Shown piece after piece: positions 47,916-56,433 of a stretch of DNA of 64,000 nt. How positions within the stretch are numbered: the stretch's first letter is position 1; each line of letters starts with the position of its first letter. Position numbers and translations under genes: made by a program. The notes under the pieces are model-generated. The model did not search any database. It saw only the letters and a list, made by a program, of their open reading frames with translations, and was not told the origin of the DNA. The stretch is from Streptomyces radiopugnans. Lineage in GTDB: Bacteria > Actinomycetota > Actinomycetes > Streptomycetales > Streptomycetaceae. Where the stretch lies: assembly GCF_900110735.1 (NCBI RefSeq), contig NZ_FOET01000001.1, positions 744,001 to 808,000 of the forward strand, read 5' to 3'.

Positions 47916-49211
47916 GTGGAGGGCACCCGGGCGCGCACGGTCCTGGTCACCGGCGTCGGCGGCGGCGGCCGCACCACCGTCGCGGCCGCCACCGCGCTGG
48001 CGGCCGCCCGGAGCGGCCGCCGTACGCTGCTGCTCAGCGCCGAGGACCCGGCCCTGCTGGGGGCGCTGTTCGGCACGGACGGCCCGATCGGCGCCGACGG
48101 CGCGGAAGCACCCCGCGAGGTCGCGCCCGGCCTGCTCCTGTCCCGCGTCGACTCCGGCGCCGACTTCCGGGCCCGCGCCGTCGCGCTCCAGGAACGCGCC
48201 CGCTCCGCCCTGGACCTGCTGGGCGCCGAGCCGCTGGACGACGACGAACTGGCCGAGCCGCCCGGGGCCGAGGCCTTCGCCATGCTGCGCGCCCTGCGCG
48301 CCGCGCACGACGCGGACGCGCACGGTCCCGTGGGGGAAGGCCCGTACGACCTGGTCGTGGCCGACATGCCGCCGGTCGGACGGGCCGTGCGCACCCTGGC
48401 GCTGCCCGAGCACACCCGGCGCTGGCTGCGGCGGCTGCTGCCGCCCGAGCGCCAGGCCGCCCGTGCGCTGCGGCCGGTCCTGGCCCAGCTCGCCGGGGTG
48501 CCGATGCCCGCCCGCTCGCTCTACGAGGCCGCCGAGCGGCTGGACCGCGAACTCGCCGCCGTGCAGGCGGTGGTCGAATCACCCGGGACCACCGTGCGAC
48601 TGGTCCTGGAGCCCGGCCCCGCCGCCGTCCGCGCGCTGCGCGCCGCCCGGGCCGGGCTCGCACTGCACGGCCTGGCGCTGGACGCCGTGGTCGCCAACCG
48701 GCTGCTGCCCACCGCCTCGCCCGATCCCTGGCTGGCGGGCCTGGCGTCCCGCCAGCAGGGGGCTCTCAAGGAGCTCCTGGGCGACTGCCCGGCCGGTTCG
48801 GCGGCCGTGTGCGAACTGCCGCACCTGGGCCGGGAGCCGCAGGGCCCGGCCGACCTCGGCGAACTGGCGGAGCGGATCCCACCGCCCGGCCCGGCGTCAG
48901 GCACGCCTTCCGGCCCGATGTCAGGGGCGGCCCCGTCCGGGGACCGGGCCGCGGGACCGTGGACGGTGGAGGACCGGCTGGCCGACGAGGGCGTCCTGCT
49001 GTGGCGGCTGCCGCTGCCCGGCGCCGTCCGCGAGACGCTGTCCCTGGTGCGCCGCGGCGACGAGGTCGTCGTCACCACCGGGCCGTTCCGCCGGGTGCTG
49101 CCGCTGCCCGCCGCGCTGCGCCGCTGCTCGGTGGCCGGCGCCCGGCTGGCCGACGGCGAGCTGACGGTGCGCTTCGAGCCCGAGCCCGGGTCGTGGCCCG
49201 AGCGGGACTGA
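47916..49211 (+). CDS. ArsA/Get3-like ATPase with altered P-loop
   Basis: A 431-residue SIMIBI-class protein. The expected deviant Walker A GKGGVGKTT reads GVGGGGRTT (13-21): both lysines are replaced (Val, Arg). Walker B-like LVVADMPPVGRAVRTL and later LEPGPAAVRAL and ANRLLP segments are typical of the ArsA-like family, and the C-terminus has a small beta domain (EVVVTTGPFRRVLPLP). Start GTG 47916, two bases after the SRPBCC stop. Loss of both lysines suggests reduced or no ATP hydrolysis. Role unknown. Confidence 0.85.
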   Translation: MEGTRARTVLVTGVGGGGRTTVAAATALAAARSGRRTLLLSAEDPALLGALFGTDGPIGADGAEAPREVAPGLLLSRVDSGADFRARAVALQERARSALDLLGAEPLDDDELAEPPGAEAFAMLRALRAAHDADAHGPVGEGPYDLVVADMPPVGRAVRTLALPEHTRRWLRRLLPPERQAARALRPVLAQLAGVPMPARSLYEAAERLDRELAAVQAVVESPGTTVRLVLEPGPAAVRALRAARAGLALHGLALDAVVANRLLPTASPDPWLAGLASRQQGALKELLGDCPAGSAAVCELPHLGREPQGPADLGELAERIPPPGPASGTPSGPMSGAAPSGDRAAGPWTVEDRLADEGVLLWRLPLPGAVRETLSLVRRGDEVVVTTGPFRRVLPLPAALRRCSVAGARLADGELTVRFEPEPGSWPERD

Positions 49212-49349
49212 GGAAGCGCGTCCGGCACCCCGGGCGCCGCCGGGCGTTCGGGTAACGTCGAGGGGGAGGGCCCGTCCGCCGGGCGGCCCTCGGCCACACG
49301 CCGCGGACCGCCGCGGCCACCGTCGCAGCCACCGCCCCAGGAGCCCGCC

Positions 49350-49901
49350 ATGAGCGATGCCACCGAGCGCCCCTCCCCTTCGGACCCCGGTGCCGATTCC
49401 GACGCCTGGGCCACCGCCTGCGAGGAGGACCTCGCCGCCGAGCGCGAGCGCCGCCGCGAGCGGTACGGGGCTCCGGTGGGGAGCGCCGCCGAGGAGCTGT
49501 TCAAGCTGGCCGAGGCGGTCACGGGGAAGCTCGCCGAGCTCGGAGGGCCGCTGGCCGGGCCCGCCGCCCGGGGCGCGGTGCGGCAGTTCGCCCAGTTCGC
49601 GGACCGTGCCAGAGCCGCGGTTGAGCCCGTCGTCGAACGCAACCCGAAGGTCTTCGACCACCTCGCCGCCGCGGGTGGCGAACTGCTGGCCGCCTACCGC
49701 GCCGCGGTGACGGACCAGGAGGGGCGCTGGACCCGTGGGGGCGCGGGCGGCGGCGCGGCGGACGCGGCGGAGGACCGCGGCGGCCGGGCCGAGCGGGAAG
49801 AGGACCGCGGCGCGGCCGGGGCCGAGGGGAAGAAGGACGAAAAGGGCAAGGGCGGCGAGGGGGAGGGCCCCGCCGGATCCCAGCGGATCGAGGTCGACTG
49901 A
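49350..49901 (+). CDS. DUF5304-like hypothetical protein
   Basis: A 183-residue soluble protein. The central helical part (about 45-125; AAEELFKLAEAVTGKLAELGGPL and AVRQFAQFADRARAAVEPVVERNPKVFDHL) is followed by a Gly/Glu/Lys-rich disordered tail. No catalytic motif. ATG at 49350 follows CCAGGAG. It lies just before glk; I recall a gene at this position in S. coelicolor that has been linked to glucose repression together with glkA. Confidence 0.8.
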   Translation: MSDATERPSPSDPGADSDAWATACEEDLAAERERRRERYGAPVGSAAEELFKLAEAVTGKLAELGGPLAGPAARGAVRQFAQFADRARAAVEPVVERNPKVFDHLAAAGGELLAAYRAAVTDQEGRWTRGGAGGGAADAAEDRGGRAEREEDRGAAGAEGKKDEKGKGGEGEGPAGSQRIEVD

Positions 49902-50075
49902 TCCCCGCTCCGGCTCCCGCCCCGGCCCCGGCCTGGTCGGAACCCCTTCGGGCGCCGTTCGGGGACCGTTCAGGGCTTGTACGGATCGGGTTTGGTTTCG
50001 CAGTCGGTCCGTTCAAGCCTCCGCCCTCCGGTACGGTTGTGCACAGCGGGGATCGACCGAGTAACTGAGGGACAC

Positions 50076-51017
50076 ATGGGACTCACCATCGGCGTCGACA
50101 TCGGCGGTACGAAGATCGCGGCCGGCGTGGTCGATGAAGAGGGCGCGATCCTCGAAACCAGCACGGTGCCCACCCCGTCCACCGCCGACGGCGTCATCGA
50201 CGCCATCGCGGAGGCGGTCCGCACCGTCAGCACCGGGCACGAGATCGAGGCGGTCGGCATCGGCGCCGCCGGCTACGTCGACGACAAGCGGGCCACCGTC
50301 CTGTTCGCCCCCAACATCAAGTGGCGCAGCGAGCCGTTGAAGGACAAGGTCGAGCAGCGCGTCGGCCTCCCGGTCGTCGTCGAGAACGACGCCAACGCCG
50401 CCGCCTGGGGCGAGTACCGCTTCGGCGCCGGCCAGGGCCACGACGACGTCGTGTGCATCACGCTCGGCACCGGGCTGGGCGGCGGCATCATCATCGGCGG
50501 AAAGCTCCACCGCGGGCGGTTCGGCGTCGCGGCGGAGTTCGGCCACGTCCGGGTCGTCCCCGACGGCCTGCTGTGCGGCTGCGGCAGCCAGGGCTGCTGG
50601 GAGCAGTACGCCTCCGGCCGGGCCCTGGTCCGCTACGCCCGCCAGCGTGCCAACGCCACCCCCGAGAACGCGAAGACCCTGCTCGCCCTCGGCGACGGGA
50701 CCCCGGAGGGCATCGAGGGCCGGCACATCAGCCAGGCCGCCCGGCAGGGCTGCCCGGTGGCCGTCGACTCCTTCCGCGAGCTGGCCCGCTGGGCCGGCGC
50801 CGGGCTGGCCGACCTGGCCTCGCTCTTCGACCCCTCCGCGTTCATCGTCGGCGGCGGCGTCTCGGACGAGGGCGATCTGGTCCTCGAACCGATCCGCAAG
50901 TCCTTCCGCCGCTGGCTGGTGGGCAGTCAGTGGCGCCCGCACGCCCAGGTGCTCGCCGCCCAGCTCGGCGGCAGGGCCGGTCTGGTGGGCGCGGCCGACC
51001 TGGCCCGCCAGGGCTGA
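50076..51017 (+). CDS. glkA: ROK-family glucokinase
   Basis: ATP-dependent glucokinase, 313 residues, and in Streptomyces the central mediator of carbon catabolite repression. Landmarks are the N-terminal phosphate-binding DIGGTKIAAG, substrate ENDANAAAWGEY with the catalytic Asp, the ROK signature GxxAEFGHV, and the zinc motif CGCGSQGCWE. ATG at 50076 follows TGAGGGACAC. Upstream sequence contains several GTTC-rich near repeats but no clear operator. Confidence 0.95.
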   Translation: MGLTIGVDIGGTKIAAGVVDEEGAILETSTVPTPSTADGVIDAIAEAVRTVSTGHEIEAVGIGAAGYVDDKRATVLFAPNIKWRSEPLKDKVEQRVGLPVVVENDANAAAWGEYRFGAGQGHDDVVCITLGTGLGGGIIIGGKLHRGRFGVAAEFGHVRVVPDGLLCGCGSQGCWEQYASGRALVRYARQRANATPENAKTLLALGDGTPEGIEGRHISQAARQGCPVAVDSFRELARWAGAGLADLASLFDPSAFIVGGGVSDEGDLVLEPIRKSFRRWLVGSQWRPHAQVLAAQLGGRAGLVGAADLARQG

Positions 51018-51033
51018 CGGCACGGGGGCGCGG

Positions 51034-51864
51034 GTGAGCGAGGCCGCCGGGAACGGAGACTTCCCCGGGCCCGAGTCCGGGCCCGGACCCGAGTCGGGAC
51101 CCGGGCGCACGGCGCCCGGGGACCTGCCCGCGTCCCGCACCGAGCCCGACGGCTCGGCCGTGGTCCGGCTGCTGAGCTACAACATCCGCTCCATGCGCGA
51201 CGACACGGACGCGCTGGCCCGGGTCGTCCGGGCCTGCGCGCCCGACGTCCTCTGCGTGCAGGAGGCGCCCCGCTTCTTCCGCTGGCGCAAGTACGCGGCC
51301 CGCCTCGCCCGGGAGACGGGCCTGGTGTACGTCACGGGCGGGGCGACCGCCACCGGGCCGATGATCCTGTCCTCGCTGCGCGCCGCGGTGGAGCGCAGCG
51401 AGGACGTACTGCTGCCGCGCACCCCCGGCCTGCACCGCCGCGGTCTGGCCACGGCGGTGCTGCGCTTCGGCCCGTCCGCCCGGCTGGCGGTGGTCTGCTG
51501 CCACCTCAGCCTGGCCGAGAAGGAGCGGTACGCCCAGGCCGGGATGGTCCTGGACCGCCTGGCGGGCATGGGGGCGGACGCCGCGGTGGTGGCCGGCGAC
51601 CTCAACGACGAGCCGGACGGCCGGGCCTTCCGGCGTCTGGCCGCCGCCCTCCAGGACGGCTGGGCCACCAGTCCGTGGGGCGGTGAACTCACCTCGACCG
51701 CGGCCGAGCCGCGCAAGCGCATCGACGCCGTGCTGGCCACCGGGGCGGTGGAGGTGCTGGGCTGCGGTGTGCCCGCCGGCCTCCCGGGCGTCGCCGAAGC
51801 GGACCTGAGGGCGGCCACCGACCACCTGCCGGTCCTGGCCGCCCTGCGCGTACCCGCCGCGTAG
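51034..51864 (+). CDS. Endonuclease/exonuclease/phosphatase family protein
   Basis: A 276-residue protein of the DNase I/EEP fold. After a Gly/Pro/Glu repeat start (PGPESGPGPESGPG) come SYNIRSM (metal Asn), VLCVQEAP (metal Glu), VCCHLSLAEKERYAQ, AGDLNDEPDG (catalytic Asp-x-Asn) and the final ATDHLPVLA (Asp-His). All active-site positions are present. Substrate unknown. GTG at 51034, 16 bp after glkA, so probably co-transcribed. Confidence 0.9.
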   Translation: MSEAAGNGDFPGPESGPGPESGPGRTAPGDLPASRTEPDGSAVVRLLSYNIRSMRDDTDALARVVRACAPDVLCVQEAPRFFRWRKYAARLARETGLVYVTGGATATGPMILSSLRAAVERSEDVLLPRTPGLHRRGLATAVLRFGPSARLAVVCCHLSLAEKERYAQAGMVLDRLAGMGADAAVVAGDLNDEPDGRAFRRLAAALQDGWATSPWGGELTSTAAEPRKRIDAVLATGAVEVLGCGVPAGLPGVAEADLRAATDHLPVLAALRVPAA

Positions 51865-51927
51865 CGCCGCGGACCGGTGGGACGGCCCGCTCCGGCCGGG
51901 CCGGTCGGCCGTTTCCGGTCCGGTCCG

Positions 51928-52542
51928 TCAGACCACCGCGCCGCGCCCGGGGTCGTCGAGGTCGTCGTCCTCGTCGTCGCGCATCCGCATCACCAGCGCG
52001 GCGAAACCGCCCAGGAACCCGCCGATGCCCAGGGTGGCGATCCACCACGTCACCGGCTGCTGGAACAGGATGGTCAGCATCAGCAGCAGCGGGCCGCCCA
52101 GGACCGCCAGCCAGGCGAAGCGGCTCGCGGGGTCCCCCTTGGGCAGCGGCGGGGGCTCGGGCGGCACGAAGTGGCCCTCGTCGTCCTCTCCGAGGTCGCC
52201 GTCGGAGGGCTCGGCCGGACTCCAGTCGCGCGGCCCGGAACCGGCCGCGTACACGGTGAAGCTGCGTGCCGCGGAGTCGCCGGCCTCCGGCCCGGAGCGC
52301 TCGCCGCCCTCCTCGCCGGGGCCGCCGGACCCGCCCCGCTCGCCGGAGCCACCGGTCTCCTCGGCCCCGCCCGGTTCACCCGGTCCGCCCGGTTCGCCCG
52401 GTCCGACGAGTTCGCCGCCCCGCCGCTCCTCGTGCGGAGGGCTCGCGGGCTCCTCTCCGTAGGCGGCCACGATCTGGGCCCAGGCGGCCTCCTCGTCCAG
52501 GGGCTCCTGGCCCTCGCCGCGGCCCTGCTCACGCTCCGTCAC
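51928..52542 (-). CDS. Hypothetical membrane protein with long acidic N-terminus
   Basis: A 204-residue protein. The first 140 residues are Glu/Gly/Pro-rich and low-complexity (GPGEPGGPGEPGG), then two helices (FAWLAVLGGPLLLMLTILF and WWIATLGIGGFLGGFAALVM) and an Asp-rich tail. The cytosolic side probably holds the acidic part. GTG at 52542 overlaps the end of the upstream esterase gene by 14 bp, so the two are translationally coupled. Function unknown. Confidence 0.8.
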   Translation of the reverse strand: MTEREQGRGEGQEPLDEEAAWAQIVAAYGEEPASPPHEERRGGELVGPGEPGGPGEPGGAEETGGSGERGGSGGPGEEGGERSGPEAGDSAARSFTVYAAGSGPRDWSPAEPSDGDLGEDDEGHFVPPEPPPLPKGDPASRFAWLAVLGGPLLLMLTILFQQPVTWWIATLGIGGFLGGFAALVMRMRDDEDDDLDDPGRGAVV

Positions 52543-53299
52543 GTGCCGTCTTCCTCGCTGTGAGGCGGGTGATGAATCCGTAGGAGTCCGCGAAGATCCG
52601 CTCCGCGTCGTGGTCCAGGGTGGCCACGTGCAGGCTCCGCTCCAGCACCGTCTCGGTGACGTCGCGCGAGGAGACCCGGTCGAGGATCAGCGCCGAGTCC
52701 GAGGGGGGCACGACATGGTCCACCCGGCTGTGCAGGAGCAGCAGCGGCCGGGTGACCCGGGGCAGCTCCCCGCGCACCGTCCGCAGCAGTTCGTACAGGG
52801 AGTGCGCGGCGTGCAGCGGCACCCGGTCGTAGCCGACCTCCACCACGCCCTCCTTGGCGATGTCGCCGGTGACGCCCCTGGTCGAGGGGAGCAGGTGGCG
52901 CAGGACCGGCAGCGCGTACCCCTGGATCCGCGGGAGCGTCGCCGCCGGGTTGACCGCCACGACCCCGCTGACCGCGTCGCCGTGCAGGGCGGCCAGCCGC
53001 AGCGCGAGCGCCCCGCCCATCGACAGGCCGCAGACGAAGACCTGCTCGCAGCGTTCGCTCAGCCGCCGCAGTTCGTGGTCGACGGTCGCGTACCAGTCCT
53101 GCCAGCCGGTGACCGCCAGGTCCTGCCAGCGCGTGCCGTGGCCGGGCAGCAGCGGCAGCGAGACGGTCAGGTCCCTCTCGGCCAGATAGCGGGCCCAGGG
53201 GCGCATCGACTGCGGGCAGCCGGTGAAACCGTGACACAGCAGGACGCCGACCTCGCCGCCGTCGTGGCGCAGCGGTTCGGCACCGGGGAGCAGGGGCAC
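52529..53299 (-). CDS. Alpha/beta hydrolase (carboxylesterase/monoacylglycerol-lipase type)
   Basis: A 256-residue esterase of the Est30-like group. Ser93 is the nucleophile (GLSMGGALA), Asp194 lies in HSRVDHVVPP, His224 in SLHVATLDHD, and LLCHGFTG supplies the oxyanion hole. No signal. GTG at 53299. It overlaps the following membrane-protein gene and is divergent from plsC, suggesting lipid metabolism. Confidence 0.92.
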   Translation of the reverse strand: MPLLPGAEPLRHDGGEVGVLLCHGFTGCPQSMRPWARYLAERDLTVSLPLLPGHGTRWQDLAVTGWQDWYATVDHELRRLSERCEQVFVCGLSMGGALALRLAALHGDAVSGVVAVNPAATLPRIQGYALPVLRHLLPSTRGVTGDIAKEGVVEVGYDRVPLHAAHSLYELLRTVRGELPRVTRPLLLLHSRVDHVVPPSDSALILDRVSSRDVTETVLERSLHVATLDHDAERIFADSYGFITRLTARKTARDGA

Positions 53300-53478
53300 C
53301 GTGGATCTCCGTTCGGTGGTCGACTCGGTGGGGCGCCCGGCATGGGCGGGGATGCTGCCACCCTACGCGTGCGCGCGGTGACCGGGTAGGCCGGACGGCC
53401 CGCGCGGGAGCGGAACGAGGGAGGGAGAGCGGTCCCGGCGGGATATGGTCTTACCGGCAGACACAGGAGGTTCCTCGG

Positions 53479-54312
53479 TTGTTGTACGGCGTCATGAAGC
53501 TCTCCCTCGGGAACGGGCTCAGGCTCGCGTTCCGCCCCTGGGTGGAGGGCCTGGAGAACATCCCGGCCGAGGGGCCGGCCATCCTCGCGAGCAACCACCT
53601 GTCGTTCTCGGACTCCTTCTTCCTGCCCGCCGTCCTGGACCGCAAGGTCACCTTCATCGCCAAGGCGGAGTACTTCACCACCCCGGGCGTCAAGGGGCGG
53701 CTGACGGCGGCGTTCTTCAAGGGCATCGGCCAGCTCCCGGTGGACCGCTCGGGCGGACGGGGCGCGGGCGAGGCCGCGGTCCGCAGCGGCATCCAGGTGC
53801 TGGAACGCGGCGAGCTGTTCGGCATCTACCCCGAGGGCACCCGGTCCCCGGACGGCCGCCTCTACCGCGGCAAGCCGGGCGGACTGGCCCGGGTGGCGCT
53901 GGCCACCGGCGCGCCCGTCATCCCCATCGCGATGATCGACACCGAGAAGATCCAGCCGCCGGGCAAGGTCGTCCCGAAGCTGATGCGGCCCGGCATCCGG
54001 ATCGGCGGGCCCCTGGACTTCAGCCGCTACCAGGGCATGGACGGCGACCGCTTCGTCCTGCGGTCGATCACCGACGAGGTCATGTACGAGATCATGAAGC
54101 TGTCCGGCCAGGAGTACGTCGACATGTACGCCACGGCGGCCAAGCGGCAGATAGCGGAGCGGGAGAAGGCGGAGAAGGCCGAGCGCGCGGCGCGGCACAG
54201 GGCCGGGAAGGCGCGCGGGGGCGAGAGGGCCCGCGAGGGCGGAGAATCCGGGGGAGCCGGGGGAACCGGGAAGTCAGCCGGGGACGGCGGGGGCGACGAC
54301 AGAGCGGCCTAG
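53479..54312 (+). CDS. 1-acylglycerol-3-phosphate acyltransferase (PlsC-like)
   Basis: Acylates lysophosphatidate to phosphatidate, or a related acceptor. The acyltransferase motif SNHLSFSD (NHx4D) and YPEGTRSPDG are intact, with the GLENIP start typical of the family. The last 50 or so residues are a Lys/Glu/Gly-rich tail. The TTG at 53479 follows GGAGG at about 11 bases; ATG at 53494 is the alternative start. Confidence 0.9.
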   Translation: MLYGVMKLSLGNGLRLAFRPWVEGLENIPAEGPAILASNHLSFSDSFFLPAVLDRKVTFIAKAEYFTTPGVKGRLTAAFFKGIGQLPVDRSGGRGAGEAAVRSGIQVLERGELFGIYPEGTRSPDGRLYRGKPGGLARVALATGAPVIPIAMIDTEKIQPPGKVVPKLMRPGIRIGGPLDFSRYQGMDGDRFVLRSITDEVMYEIMKLSGQEYVDMYATAAKRQIAEREKAEKAERAARHRAGKARGGERAREGGESGGAGGTGKSAGDGGGDDRAA

Positions 54313-54337
54313 GAGCCGCCGGGGGAGGTACGGGGGC

Positions 54338-55574
54338 GTGGCGATGGCCGCGGGGATGTCCGTCGAGCAGCCGCTGTGGAGGGCGCTGACGGCCTACCGG
54401 GTGCTCACCATGGGGTACGCGCTGGCGCTGTACGCCCACGCGTACGGCGAGTACGTCCATCCACTGGGCGCGGGCGCCTATCTCGCCGTCCTGGCGGTGT
54501 GGACGCTGGCGACCGTCCGCCGGGTCTCCGGCGCCGAGCGGTGCACCCCGCTCTTCCTGGCGGTGGAACTGGCCGTCGCGCTCGCCGGAATCCTGCTGAC
54601 ACCGGTGGTGGACACCCAGGCGCGCATCGACGCGGGCGGCCCCACCCTGCCGTCGATATGGACGGCCGGCGCGGTGCTCGGCTTCGCGATCAAGAAGGGC
54701 TGGCGCTGGGCCGCGGGGGCCTCGCTGCTGGTCGGCGCCGCCAACGTGGCCGCGACGGGCGGCTTCGCGCAGGACACCGTGCACGACGTGCTGCTGGTGT
54801 GCATCGCGAGCATCGCCATCGGCTACGTCGTCGAGGTGGCCCGCGCCAGTGAGCGCACCCTGGCCCGCGCGCTGCGGATCGAGGCCGCCACCCGCGAACG
54901 GGAGCGCCTGGCCCGGGACATCCACGACAGCGTGCTCCAGGTGCTGGCCATGGTGCAGCGCCGCGGCACCGCCATCGGCGGCGAGGCGGCCGAGCTGGGG
55001 CGGCTGGCGGGGGAGCAGGAGGCGGCGCTGCGCACGCTGGTCTCCAGCGGCGTGGTGCCCGAGGCCCCCGCGTCCCGCGCCGCCGGGGACCGTGCTGCGG
55101 CCCCCCCCGGCCGCCGTACCGCCGCAGGGGAGGGGCGGAGAGGACGGGGAGGGCGGGGAGGTCTGCGATGTGCGCGCGCTGCTGTCCGCGTACGCCGGGA
55201 GCAGGGTCTCCTTCGCCGAGCCCGGCGCCCCGGTGCCGCTGCCCTCGGCGGCGGCCGGGGAACTGGCGGCGGCGGTCGGCGCGGCCCTGGACAATGTGCG
55301 CAGGCACGCGCGGGGACCGTCGGGCGAGGAGGCGCAGGCGTGGATCCTGCTGGAGGACGAGCCGGACGCCGTGGTGGTGACCGTCCGGGACGACGGGCCC
55401 GGCATCCCGCCGGGGCGCCTGGAGGACGCGGAGGCCGAGGGCCGCATGGGCGTGGCGCTCTCCATCCGCGGGCGCCTGCGCGATCTGGGCGGCAGCGCGG
55501 AGCTGCTGTCGGTGCCGGGGCAGGGAACGGAAGTCGAGCTGAGGGTGCCCAAGGATGACCAGCACAACAGGTGA
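54338..55574 (+). pseudogene. macS: MacS-like sensor histidine kinase, frameshifted at a C8 tract
   Basis: Membrane sensor kinase with about five helices (20-165), then the HisKA_3 box with His196 in ARDIHDSVLQ. The frame starting at GTG 54338 loses homology after residue about 254, where eight consecutive C lie at 55101-55108. The ATPase domain (DNVRRHA, VRDDGPGIPPG) continues in the frame one base later to 55574. Reading seven C restores a 411-residue kinase. As given, the product is 406 residues with a meaningless Gly/Arg-rich end and no ATP-binding domain. It overlaps macR by 20 bp. It may be a sequencing or assembly error, a real mutation, or a slippage site. Confidence 0.85.
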
Positions 55575-56268
55575 GAGCGGCGCGGGGAGCGGCGGGGCCG
55601 TACGGGTGATGGTCGTCGACGACCACCCGATGTGGCGGGACGCGGTCGCCCGGGACCTCGCCGAGGCGGGCTTCGACGTGGTGGCCACCGCCGGGGACGG
55701 GCCCCAGGCGGTGCGCCGGGCCAGGGCCGTCGAGCCGGACGTACTCGTCCTCGACCTCAACCTGCCCGGACTGCCGGGCGTCGAGGTGTGCCGGCAGCTC
55801 GTCGGCTCCGGTCCCGGCGGCGGGCCCACCGGCCCCCGGGTACTGGTGCTCTCCGCGAGCGGCGAGCACGCGGACGTGCTGGAGGCGGTGAAGTCCGGGG
55901 CGACGGGCTATCTGGTGAAGTCGGCGAGCACGCAGGAGCTGCTGGAGGCCGTGCGCCGCACCGCGGAGGGGGATCCGGTGTTCACGCCGGGGCTGGCCGG
56001 GCTGGTGCTCGGCGAGTACCGGCGGCTGGCCGGCGACCCCGCGCCGCGCAGGCCCGATGAGCCCGGCGCGCCCCGGCTGACCGAGCGGGAGACCGAGGTG
56101 CTGCGGCTGGTGGCCAAGGGGCTGTCGTACAAGCAGATCGCCGAGCGGCTGGTCATCTCGCACCGCACCGTGCAGAACCACGTGCAGAACACGCTCGGCA
56201 AGCTCCAGCTCCACAACCGGGTGGAGCTGGTGCGCTACGCGATCGAACGCGGCCTGGACGACGCCTGA
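55555..56268 (+). CDS. macR: MacR-like LuxR-type response regulator
   Basis: A 237-residue NarL/LuxR-type regulator. The receiver has Asp22-Asp23, the phosphoacceptor Asp67 (VLVLDLNLPG) and Lys in GYLVKSAS; the C-terminal LuxR helix-turn-helix is at about 170-225 (LTERETEVLRLVAKGLSYKQ). Fully intact. ATG at 55555 lies inside the kinase gene end. Position before pfkA and type match S. coelicolor MacRS, a system controlling morphogenetic membrane-protein genes; the assignment rests on recalled synteny. Confidence 0.88.
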   Translation: MTSTTGESGAGSGGAVRVMVVDDHPMWRDAVARDLAEAGFDVVATAGDGPQAVRRARAVEPDVLVLDLNLPGLPGVEVCRQLVGSGPGGGPTGPRVLVLSASGEHADVLEAVKSGATGYLVKSASTQELLEAVRRTAEGDPVFTPGLAGLVLGEYRRLAGDPAPRRPDEPGAPRLTERETEVLRLVAKGLSYKQIAERLVISHRTVQNHVQNTLGKLQLHNRVELVRYAIERGLDDA

Positions 56269-56433
56269 GTCATCCGCCGCCCCGCCGTCCACCGCCCGCC
56301 GCGGTGTTCCGCCGCACCCGCCGCCCGTACCGCCGCTAGCGTGGCCGGGGCGGGCGGCCGGTGGTTCCGCCGGATCGGGGGAACCCGCCGAAGGAGGCCG
56401 GAAACCGGGAAACCGGGCGGAGAAGGGAGACTC

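Noticed and set aside
54849..55574. A separate gene in the second frame of the macS region
   Set aside because: Its first 80 or so codons are antidomain noise; only the part after the C8 tract is coding, and it continues the kinase.
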